Shown piece by piece: positions 14,864 through 21,725 of a DNA stretch of 64,000 nt. The position numbers were made by a program, and so were the translations under genes. The notes below the pieces were generated by a model. The model was given only the letters and a program-made list of their open reading frames with translations. It did not search any database and had not been told where the DNA came from. Each line of letters opens with the position of its first letter. Position 1 is the first letter of the stretch. This DNA comes from Niameybacter massiliensis (GTDB lineage Bacteria; Bacillota; Clostridia; Lachnospirales; Cellulosilyticaceae): NCBI RefSeq assembly GCF_001282685.1, contig NZ_LN875035.1, positions 447,001-511,000 of the forward strand, given 5' to 3'.

Positions 14864-15586
14864 CTATGCTCCTTTCTTCTCAAATAAACTTGTCTGTTCA
14901 TAAGGTCTTTCCATCTTCAATATCCTTATACTCTCATCAATAATATCCATAGAATTTCTAAGCGTTTCTATGTCTATATCCTCCCACTTTCTAGCACCTA
15001 ACCTAATAAGTACACGTTCTTTAACCAGTTCGTATTCTTCATCAGCTTTGGCAATTCCTAAACGTTTCTTTATGTAATGGCTGATACTTGATTTATCTGC
15101 ACATGATGGCTTGTAGTATTCAGAGCATTTCCTTTCTACTTGCTTGATAGCAATTCCTAATTGCTCGTCTACTAAGCCCATGATTTGCCCTTTGAACTCG
15201 GCTAGGGCTTTGTTTATATCTAGTGAATGAACAACTTGTTCCATCTCATTAAAGCGTTTTACGTACTTAGCTGTAAAAATTATTCCTTTTTCTCCTGTAA
15301 ATTTATTTGCTAGAAAGTCACAACCTAATCTAGTGCAGTCATAGCATTTTCTTGGTTTACCTTGTGCGTCTATATATGTACTTTCTATGAAATAATCAGC
15401 CAACGGAAAATTCCGCTCGCTAAGAACCGGTATAATCCCCTTCGTTTTCACTGTTCCATCTGTTTTATTTGTCCCTTCTAACTTTTGTAAAATATCTGAA
15501 TGTCTAACTTCCATCATCTCAGCAACTTCTACTGTAGTAATTGCTGCTGGCTTTTCTTGTTTCTTACATAATGCATTCTTTGGCAT
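14864..15586 (-). CDS. Rha-type phage regulator/antirepressor
   Basis: A 240-residue protein. The N-terminal ~110 residues match the Rha (pRha) domain: a helix-turn-helix-like VAEMMEVRHSDILQKLE, an aromatic sheet with GKPRKCYDCTRLGCDFLANK, and FTAKYVKRFNEME. The C-terminal part (about 120-240) is helical and charged and may be a second DNA- or protein-binding region. Rha proteins sit next to the repressor switch and affect the lysis-lysogeny choice. It is the second gene of the leftward operon, four bases after the Cro-like gene. Confidence 0.75.
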   Translation of the reverse strand: MPKNALCKKQEKPAAITTVEVAEMMEVRHSDILQKLEGTNKTDGTVKTKGIIPVLSERNFPLADYFIESTYIDAQGKPRKCYDCTRLGCDFLANKFTGEKGIIFTAKYVKRFNEMEQVVHSLDINKALAEFKGQIMGLVDEQLGIAIKQVERKCSEYYKPSCADKSSISHYIKKRLGIAKADEEYELVKERVLIRLGARKWEDIDIETLRNSMDIIDESIRILKMERPYEQTSLFEKKGA

Positions 15587-15589
15587 ATG

Positions 15590-15835
15590 TCATGCTCCTT
15601 TCAGTATTTGTTCTTCTTTCTGAACTTTTTCATTAAAAAAATATGATGGTATCTCTTCTTTTCTTAACCCTAAGACTTCTACTGAACGATTTATCTCATT
15701 TTGTGAAAATTCTAGTTTATTATTTAGTCTGTGGCTAAGTGAGACCCTTCCTATGCCTATCTTTTTAGCAAAATTATCTTGTGTTCCGCAAACTTCCTTA
15801 ATTCTGCCTAGAAGCTTATTATAATCAAAACTCAT
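15590..15835 (-). CDS. Cro-like HTH repressor
   Basis: From the ATG at 15835 it has 81 residues with an XRE-type helix-turn-helix (NFAKKIGIGRVSLSHRLNNK). It is the first gene of the leftward early operon, divergent from the CI-like gene, with the operator region between. This is the Cro position: it should shut off the CI gene during lytic growth. A GTG three codons upstream is too close to the ribosome site. Confidence 0.7.
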   Translation of the reverse strand: MSFDYNKLLGRIKEVCGTQDNFAKKIGIGRVSLSHRLNNKLEFSQNEINRSVEVLGLRKEEIPSYFFNEKVQKEEQILKGA

Positions 15836-15862
15836 TTTTCTCACTTCCTCTCTTTTTCATTT

Positions 15863-15979
15863 GTTCGTGTTTCTGAACTAACTAAATCATAAATCATGAA
15901 TTTTTAACTGTCAATATATTTTTTCGTGTTTCTGAACTTTTTTTATTATTATTGGTGCATAATGTTGTCTTTTCTGAAC
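15863..15979. promoter_or_regulatory. Repressor operators of the left prophage
   Basis: Three related sites: GTTCGTGTTTCTGAAC at 15863-15878, TTCGTGTTTCTGAAC at 15923-15937 and TTTCTGAAC at 15971-15979, with a TCAGAA half-site at 15993. One lies at the leftward start site, one just upstream of its -35, one inside the spacer of the rightward promoter. They are the likely binding sites of the CI-like and Cro-like proteins. Confidence 0.65.
15886..15914 (-). promoter_or_regulatory. Leftward early promoter
   Basis: On the minus strand TTGACA, 17-base spacer, TATGAT, a near-consensus sigma-A promoter driving the early operon. It is flanked by two repressor sites. Confidence 0.8.
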
Positions 15980-15993
15980 ACATATGATATTAT
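15965..15993 (+). promoter_or_regulatory. Rightward repressor promoter
   Basis: TTGTCT, 17-base spacer, TATTAT, ending 35 bases before the CI-like gene. The TTTCTGAAC operator occupies the start of the spacer, so the repressor can control its own gene. Confidence 0.7.
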
Positions 15994-16027
15994 CAGAATA
16001 GATTAACAAAAAAGGAGCCTTTATATC

Positions 16028-16480
16028 ATGAAGAAAACTATATCAGAAAGAATAAGAGAAGGTTTAGCAATAAGAGGCATGAAACAAGCTGATTTAGTTA
16101 ATAAAACCGGAATTGGTAAATCCTCTATCAGTACTTATATTTCAGGTTCTTATGAACCTAAACAAACTAATATCTATAAAATTGCTAAGGCATTAGATGT
16201 TAATGAGGCATGGCTTATGGGGCATGATGTTAAAATGGATAGAGATACCTCAGCCCAAGAACTTAATTTAACTGCAGCCGAACAGGAACATCTTAAGAGA
16301 TATAGAACACTGGATGAAAAAGGACAACATACGGTAGATACCGTACTATATATGGAGTATAACCGTTGTACCAATGACTATTTAATGCCAATAGCGGCAC
16401 ATAATGATAATATTAACGATGAACAATTAGAGAAAATAAATAGAGATATAGAAAACATTTTACTTAAGAAAAAAAGATAA
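16028..16480 (+). CDS. CI-like HTH repressor
   Basis: A 150-residue protein with an N-terminal XRE helix-turn-helix (about residues 18-40, MKQADLVNKTGIGKSSISTY) and a helical C-terminal half, without a LexA-type Ser-Lys peptidase domain. AAAGGAG lies upstream. It heads the lysogeny cluster and is followed by an ImmA-like gene, so derepression probably works through the ImmA partner rather than by RecA-driven self-cleavage. Confidence 0.75.
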   Translation: MKKTISERIREGLAIRGMKQADLVNKTGIGKSSISTYISGSYEPKQTNIYKIAKALDVNEAWLMGHDVKMDRDTSAQELNLTAAEQEHLKRYRTLDEKGQHTVDTVLYMEYNRCTNDYLMPIAAHNDNINDEQLEKINRDIENILLKKKR

Positions 16481-16506
16481 TTTTATAATTTTTAAAGGTG
16501 ATTTGC

Positions 16507-17022
16507 TTGAATGAATATGAAATTTTATTGCACAAAAGTTCTAAAGAAGGACTTGAAGTATTTGAAATGGCTTTGGAATCAGATTCTGATGCATTATGTG
16601 TTGGTGATACATTAGCCTTAAATACAAGACTATTAAGTACAGTACCCGAAAAAAGATGTACTTTAAGTGAGGAAGTCTGGCATAGCAAAACAACTGTTGG
16701 AAATATAATTGATACTCGTGACATTAATAATCTAAAACAAGAATGTTTTGCACGAAAGTGTTCTTTTGAAGATTTAATTCCGCTTGATAACATTGTGCAA
16801 GCATTACTTAATCACTGCTTAAATTTACAAGATGTATGTGAGTACCTGTGTGTAACAGAAAAGTACTTCTGTGAAGCAATTGCTTACTATAAGCAAAAAT
16901 ATGGTCCATATTATAGATGTAAAGAATACACATTACATTTTGAACCTTTGTCAGTTATAGGTTCATCAAAAGGAGATGGTTTAAATGACAGCAGCTCTTT
17001 ATATTCGAGTAAGTACAGATGA
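16507..17022 (+). CDS. ImmA-like anti-repressor protein
   Basis: The TTG at 16507 (AAAGGTGAT upstream) starts LNEYEILLHKSSKEGLEVFEM, the usual beginning of phage ImmA-like proteins, giving 171 residues. The metallopeptidase helix reads LSEEVWHSKTTVGNI: the second His is kept but the first is Glu, a variant common in this phage subgroup. The C-terminal part (NLQDVCEYLCVTEKYFCEAIAYYKQKYG) is also typical. ImmA proteins cleave the phage repressor. Its 3' end overlaps the recombinase gene by 38 bases. Confidence 0.7.
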   Translation: MNEYEILLHKSSKEGLEVFEMALESDSDALCVGDTLALNTRLLSTVPEKRCTLSEEVWHSKTTVGNIIDTRDINNLKQECFARKCSFEDLIPLDNIVQALLNHCLNLQDVCEYLCVTEKYFCEAIAYYKQKYGPYYRCKEYTLHFEPLSVIGSSKGDGLNDSSSLYSSKYR

Positions 17023-18445
17023 TCAGCTAGAGTTCTCTCCTGATGCTCAAAAAAGAGCATTACTTGAATACGCTAAAAAGAATAATATATTAGTAGATGA
17101 ACAATATATTTTTGTTGATGAAGGTATTAGTGGCACAAGTGCTAAGAAAAGACCTGCCTTCCAAACTATGATTGCTACAGCGAAGAAAAAGCCTAAACCA
17201 TTTGATACTATTTTAGTTCATAAATTCGATCGTTTTGCACGTTCTAGGGAAGACTCTGTAGTATATAAAAGTCTTCTTCGTAAAGAATGCGACATAAAAG
17301 TTATATCTATAACAGAACAAATGGAAGATGATAAATTCAGTGTTATTCTAGAGGCTATGCTTGAAGCTATGGCAGAATACTACTCTCTTAACTTAAGTGA
17401 TGAGGTTATGAAAGGAATGACTGAAAAAGCACGTAGAGGGTTACCACAGTCAGAAGCACCATATGGATATAGGCGCGATGGAGATAAATATGTTTTAGTA
17501 GATGATGAAGCTGAAATTGTAAAAATGATATTCTCAAAATTTAATAGTGGTGAACTTGGATACGGGGAAATTTGCAGGTTTTTACTTCTAAATGGAATTA
17601 CAAATAGAAAGGGTCAATCATTTACTGTTAGTGGAATAAAATATATGCTAGAAAATCCAATTTATTGTGGTAAAGTTCGCTGGAACTACTCTACTCATAA
17701 AGGTGGGCGTAGGAAAAATCCCAAAGAAGAATGGATCATAACCGATGGTGAGCATCAACGTATTATTAGCGATGAACTATACCAAAGTGTTCAACAAAAG
17801 ATTGCTTCATTAAAAAAGGCTCCTGGACACTATACTCCTAATAAAGAAATTAAGCACTGGTTAAGTGGGCTCTTAAGATGTTCAAATTGCAACAAGGTAT
17901 TAGTGTATAATAAAGGTTATCATAAGTACCCCTTTTATAGATGTAACGGATATAATAAAGGCGTATGCACTACCAGCAATATGGGGCCATTACATTTTTA
18001 TGAAAAAGAAGTTTTGAAAGCATTATCTCTTAAATTTAATGAGCTTAGCCAAGGACTAGGCAACATAGATTCAGTAGTTGTAAAAACAAATAAAGAAACA
18101 TCCAATAAAATTCTTCTTCAAAAACAGTTAGAAAAGGTTAGAAGAAAATATGAAATTGCTAAAAAGGCTTATTTGGCTGAAATTGATACTTTAGAAGAAT
18201 ATGCAAACAATAAATCAGATATTGAAAAAGAAGAAAGAGATCTATTAGATAAACTTTCTAAAGAAATTAGTTCTGAGGATGTATCAAAAATTATAACTTC
18301 TAAGTTAGAACATGCCATCCAAATATTAAATGATGATTCAAAAAGTAATACTGAAAAAAATACATTTTTAAAGAGCTTTATAAATAGTATAGATGTAGAT
18401 AGAAACAATGATATACTAAAGATAAATATGTACGTAGAGTGCTAA
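16985..18445 (+). CDS. Large serine recombinase (left prophage integrase)
   Basis: A 486-residue protein. The resolvase domain begins ALYIRVSTDDQ with catalytic Ser10, followed by FDRFARS (Arg83, Arg86). Then come the recombinase domain (about 150-270), a zinc ribbon (C299, C302, C320, C328) and a coiled coil (about 365-440), the standard large serine integrase plan. It cuts and joins attP and attB and, with a directionality factor, excises the prophage. Its stop lies inside a terminator that ends a few bases from dpaA coding sequence, so it almost certainly targets dpaA. No separate directionality factor is evident nearby. Confidence 0.95.
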   Translation: MTAALYIRVSTDDQLEFSPDAQKRALLEYAKKNNILVDEQYIFVDEGISGTSAKKRPAFQTMIATAKKKPKPFDTILVHKFDRFARSREDSVVYKSLLRKECDIKVISITEQMEDDKFSVILEAMLEAMAEYYSLNLSDEVMKGMTEKARRGLPQSEAPYGYRRDGDKYVLVDDEAEIVKMIFSKFNSGELGYGEICRFLLLNGITNRKGQSFTVSGIKYMLENPIYCGKVRWNYSTHKGGRRKNPKEEWIITDGEHQRIISDELYQSVQQKIASLKKAPGHYTPNKEIKHWLSGLLRCSNCNKVLVYNKGYHKYPFYRCNGYNKGVCTTSNMGPLHFYEKEVLKALSLKFNELSQGLGNIDSVVVKTNKETSNKILLQKQLEKVRRKYEIAKKAYLAEIDTLEEYANNKSDIEKEERDLLDKLSKEISSEDVSKIITSKLEHAIQILNDDSKSNTEKNTFLKSFINSIDVDRNNDILKINMYVEC

Positions 18446-18464
18446 TCATAAGCACTCTTTTTAT
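18437..18464 (+). terminator. Recombinase terminator at the prophage edge
   Basis: GAGTGCT and AGCACTC pair around a seven-base loop, followed by TTTTTATTT. The recombinase stop codon lies within the left arm and loop. Confidence 0.85.
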
Positions 18465-18470
18465 TTGTGT

Positions 18471-18578
18471 ACCTTTAATACTCCAAGGTTACCTGGAAAA
18501 GTTGCCCCTATGACAGCAGCAGCAATCCTCTATCAAGGTCTTACTCTCATCATGCGCGAACAGGGGGAACAAATATGA
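18471..18578 (+). pseudogene. dpaA: dpaA (spoVFA) 3' fragment at the attachment junction
   Basis: Reading in the frame that ends at TGA 18576-18578 gives NTPRLPGKVAPMTAAAIL and a short helical end. LPGKVAP-TA is the C-terminal signature of dipicolinate synthase subunit A. Upstream codons (before about 18477) no longer make sense, so the rest of dpaA has been displaced by the left prophage. Subunit A is the dehydrogenase-like partner that makes dipicolinate from the lysine-pathway intermediate in the mother cell. The stop overlaps the dpaB start (ATGA), the normal operon arrangement. Intact dpaA would be restored by exact excision. Confidence 0.85.
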
Positions 18579-18937
18579 CAGATTTGAAAAATTTAAAATT
18601 AGGTGTTGCACTTTGCGGCTCCTTTTGTACGTTTAAGAAAGCAATGGTTATGCTTCAAAATTTAGTTGACTTAGGTGTTGATGTCTATCCAATTATGTCT
18701 TTCAATGCGTACTCTATTTCTACACGTTTTGGAAGTGCCACTGACTTTATAGATCAAGTTGAAACGATTACTGGAAAACCAATCATTCATTCTATTCATG
18801 ATGCAGAACCTTTAGGACCAAAAAGTATGATTGATGCACTTCTCATTGCACCTTGCACAGGTAATACACTTTCTAAAATTGACCATGCAATTGTTGATAC
18901 ACCTGTTGTTTTAGCTGCAAATGCAACCATGATATGA
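18575..18937 (+). pseudogene. dpaB: dpaB (spoVFB) 5' fragment at the second junction
   Basis: A 120-residue N-terminal part of dipicolinate synthase subunit B, a flavoprotein-like partner of DpaA. Its landmarks are LGVALCGSFCTFKKAM, STRFGSATDFIDQVETITGK, AEPLGPK, LLIAPCTGNTLSK and DTPVVLAANATM. The family normally has about 195-200 residues; here the frame ends two codons past ANATM at TGA, where the right prophage begins. The missing ~75 residues, which include the usual PVVLAVSTND stretch, should lie beyond the right end of that prophage. GGGGGAAC-type ribosome site precedes the ATG. Confidence 0.92.
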
Positions 18938-19380
18938 ATATGGGTTTCTATAAGTACACTTTATCAAATACTTGGCATGAGTTAAAAGCAATTAAAACTC
19001 TTGGTGATTGTATTAGATTTAATAGACTAAAAGCAAAATTAACTCAGGCTGAGCTTGCGAATAAGATTGGGTTAGATAAAAATACAATCTACTTACTAGA
19101 AAAAAATAAAGCTCTACTACACGTAAAATTTATTTTAAAAATTGAAGAAATCCTATCCTGCTCTTTAGTTGGATTTGATGAGTATTATGATTTTGCACGA
19201 GATACTTCTACATATATCATAAATATTAGAAATAAATTAGGATTAAAACGTAAAGGCTTTAGTAAATTGATAGGAGTACATAGTAGTACTTTATTAAAAT
19301 GGGAAACAGGTAAGTCATATATAACAAGAATGCATATGAACAAATTAAGCTTTTTTTTCCTTGATAATAATATTTCTTAA
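18934..19380 (+). CDS. Double-HTH protein coupled to truncated dpaB
   Basis: A 148-residue protein with two XRE-like helix-turn-helix units: one near residues 35-57 (LTQAELANKIGLDKNTIYLL) and a second near 105-128 (FSKLIGVHSSTLLKWETGKS). There is no ribosome site of its own: the ATG overlaps the TGA of the dpaB fragment (ATGA), so it should be translated only by coupling on the dpaAB message. That message is made in the mother cell late in sporulation. This suits a protein needed then, such as a recombination directionality factor. A start at the third codon's ATG is possible. Function is inference. Confidence 0.6.
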   Translation: MNMGFYKYTLSNTWHELKAIKTLGDCIRFNRLKAKLTQAELANKIGLDKNTIYLLEKNKALLHVKFILKIEEILSCSLVGFDEYYDFARDTSTYIINIRNKLGLKRKGFSKLIGVHSSTLLKWETGKSYITRMHMNKLSFFFLDNNIS

Positions 19381-19405
19381 TTAACATAGCTAATCTATAA
19401 ACTAT

Positions 19406-19501
19406 TTATATGTTCAAGGCAATTGCAAGGATGATAGTGATTACTAATAACGTCCCAAAATAGCTAGTAATTAGTACTCTTCTTAAATTAAATTTTTCCA
19501 T
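19406..19501 (-). CDS. Possible single-TM mini-protein
   Basis: A 31-residue frame with a basic N-terminus (MEKFNLRR) and one long hydrophobic segment (about residues 9-30). AAGGAG lies 13 bases upstream, inside the arm of a hairpin, so translation is uncertain. Confidence 0.3.
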   Translation of the reverse strand: MEKFNLRRVLITSYFGTLLVITIILAIALNI

Positions 19502-19510
19502 AAAAATAGA

Positions 19511-19546
19511 CCACACTCCTTATTTTTCTAGAGTGTGGCCTTTTAT
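19511..19546. terminator. Terminator after the double-HTH gene
   Basis: CCACACTC and GAGTGTGG pair around a 12-base loop, followed by CCTTTTATTT on the plus strand; an A/T-rich tract on the other side makes it usable in both directions. Confidence 0.7.
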
Positions 19547-19579
19547 TTATATTTTTATACTATAAAAATATATTCTAAT

Positions 19580-20685
19580 CTAATAGCATACTTTGCAAGC
19601 CTCGTATCCTTGTTTTTTAGCATCATCAACTGTTAGTTCTCTGCTTGTTGTATTAATATATCTACAAGCTTTATAATGATATTTTTTACCTGTTCCAGTT
19701 ACCCAAACCTTTTGGCCTGTTGATTGTATAGTAGTTGACTCTATAATTGTATTAGTAGGATTTGTTGATATCTGTACATTATTTATAGTATTCGATATAG
19801 TATCAACTTTAGTTACTATAGGTGTCTGCATCACTTTACCGTCTACTTTTTGTGTAGATATAGTAAGTATTTTCTCATCACTAGTAATAATAATATTGCC
19901 ATTTAAATCAGTTCTATATGTTTTAATGTCTTTAAGTCTGTCGCTTACTTCTTTATGCGGGTGGCCATACTTATTGTCCTTTCCACAAGTAATAACAGCT
20001 ATTTCAGGTTTTACTTTATCCAAAAACTCTTTACTTGTTGAAGTATTACTTCCGTGATGCCCTACTTTAAGTACATCTATATCTATCATTTTATCTAAGA
20101 TAGATTTTTCTACATCTTTGCCAGCCAGCATCTCCTGTAAATAAAAATTCATGCTCATCGTTTTTATAAAGCATTATTAAACTTCTATCATTTACATCTT
20201 TAGATTGACTTTTTGTATTATAAAATTGGAATGTACCATTACCTAAAGTAACTATTTTATCTTCTAATGGTACACTTGGTTTTAAATTTTTATTAGTAGC
20301 AGCTTGAACACAATCTTTATAAGTTTTTGTATCAGCACTACCATTTCCAATTAACACTATGCCAATTTCGAAGTTCTTGATTACTGCATCTAATGCCCCA
20401 CAATGGTCTGCATCTGGATGAGTTAATACTATGTAATCTAATTTTTTTACCTCTTGCATCTTAAGGTATTCTACAAGAGACTTTTCATCATCATTTTCTG
20501 CTCCATCTATAAGCATATTTTTACCGTTGTCTTTAATAAGAATTGAATCACTGTTTCCAGTATCAATAAAAATGTACTTCAACCGATTGTATAATTTGAA
20601 TTTGCTGGACATTTTTTGCAAATAATGTATTGGTAATTAGTAATAATGACATAATAAATATCAAAAATTTACTAGATCTCTTCAC
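19580..20685 (-). pseudogene. Secreted ComEC-like MBL hydrolase, two frameshifts
   Basis: A GTG at 20685 (GGAGGG upstream) starts a signal peptide (KRSSKFLIFIMSLLLITNTLFA). The frame breaks at a five-base A/T run (20568-20572), where HFIDTG is expected; one extra base explains it. The MBL core follows (LIDGAENDD, LTHPDADHCG, FLFTGDAG), then a second break at a duplicated GCCA/CCAG unit (20120-20129), and the frame resumes as GKDVEKSIL, VGHHGSNTS and a C-terminal metal-binding-like CRYINTTSRELT...CKVCY tail. Intact, it would be an exported hydrolase like the ComEC catalytic domain. Both lesions are slippage-type. Sequencing error cannot be excluded. Confidence 0.8.
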
Positions 20686-20791
20686 TTTTATCCCTCCATT
20701 TTCTGCTATACTATTTCACAAAGTAATATATTTAATACTTTTAATCTTAAAATAACATTGTCCATAAATATATATTTTTAGTCATATCGTT

Positions 20792-21601
20792 TTATACACT
20801 TAATTCTTTTTCTTTCTGATATATTAAATCTAATAATCTATTCTTTATCTCATCTTTATTATGTGCATAATGAGATCTAGCATGACAATTTGCACATATT
20901 GCCGCTACTGATACTGGGTGATCAGGTCCATTATCGGATAATCTAGTAATATGATGAACTTCTAAATACATATCACCATTTTTTTTTACAAATCCTCTTT
21001 CTCCGCACAATTCACATACTCCCTGTGAGCGCCTCATAGCATACTCCCTAATCGCCTTACTCCTTTTCCTTACATTTATTTTTATTTCCTCACTAGACGC
21101 TCCCTCAACAGCTTGCTCCATAGCCTTTTTTCTCAATTCTTCTAATGATTGATTTAGATTACTTTCTGCTAAATCATTAAAATCACAGCCTACATCTATA
21201 TTATCAATGGGATTTAATTCAAACACTATTGAATTTCTCTCTCTATTGTTTTTATCTATGGCTTGTATTATCTCGTAACCCAGGCACATAAATTCGCCAA
21301 TATATTTAACATATGCTGATTTTACATATTGAAACAGAAATATAGATTTATTATTTTTCAAGTGATCTCTTACTGCTTTATTTCCTCTTATAAATTGCAT
21401 ATGCCCTATCTGGCCTTCTCCTGTATACTTAAAGGTTCCATATTTAGTCCAACTATCTGCATATCCAAATTCATCTCCTGACTCACCTGTAAATATAAAT
21501 ATACAAGGAAAGTTTGTAGGTGTACTTATTCCACCTTGTCCTTGACCTCCATATTCCATATGAATATTTTTACGCTTATAAACTTCATTTCTAATAAACA
21601 T
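20792..21601 (-). CDS. McrA-like HNH endonuclease
   Basis: A 269-residue protein. The N-terminal ~115 residues (YGGQGQGGISTP, FIFTGESGDEFGY, YTGEGQIGHM, IRGNKAVRDH) match a DNA-recognition module seen in McrA/SRA-type enzymes that cut modified DNA. A helical linker follows, then a zinc HNH nuclease: C196-C199, H216-H217, N224, C236 and C239-H240. Such type IV enzymes attack invading DNA carrying base or backbone modification. It lies with cargo genes past the lysis cassette, transcribed with AAGGAGGGAG upstream. A prophage-borne defence role is likely; the modification recognised is unknown. Confidence 0.75.
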   Translation of the reverse strand: MFIRNEVYKRKNIHMEYGGQGQGGISTPTNFPCIFIFTGESGDEFGYADSWTKYGTFKYTGEGQIGHMQFIRGNKAVRDHLKNNKSIFLFQYVKSAYVKYIGEFMCLGYEIIQAIDKNNRERNSIVFELNPIDNIDVGCDFNDLAESNLNQSLEELRKKAMEQAVEGASSEEIKINVRKRSKAIREYAMRRSQGVCELCGERGFVKKNGDMYLEVHHITRLSDNGPDHPVSVAAICANCHARSHYAHNKDEIKNRLLDLIYQKEKELSV

Positions 21602-21725
21602 AACCTCTCCCTCCTTTATCTGACTATACTATATCATAAAATTTATTAGTATATTTAACTATTTCCTATAGTATTCCTCTTTACATGAAAAAGCTAGAAC
21701 CATAGTCCTAGCTAAAATAATAACT

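Larger units (their letters stand above)
1..18470. mobile_element. Left prophage (partial), inserted in dpaA
   Basis: The segment holds a phage early operon on the minus strand (313-15835), a divergent lysogeny cluster on the plus strand (16028-18445) and a large serine recombinase whose terminator lies directly before the dpaA 3' fragment. Head, tail, terminase and lysis genes are not in view and should lie left of base 1, together with the other attachment site and the 5' part of dpaA. The right boundary lies between the recombinase terminator (18464) and the first recognisable dpaA codons (about 18477); the exact crossover cannot be read from one end. Confidence 0.85.

Noticed and set aside
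18471-18578. dpaA fragment as an independent small gene
   Set aside because: No start or ribosome site; the reading frame makes sense only as the C-terminus of DpaA.
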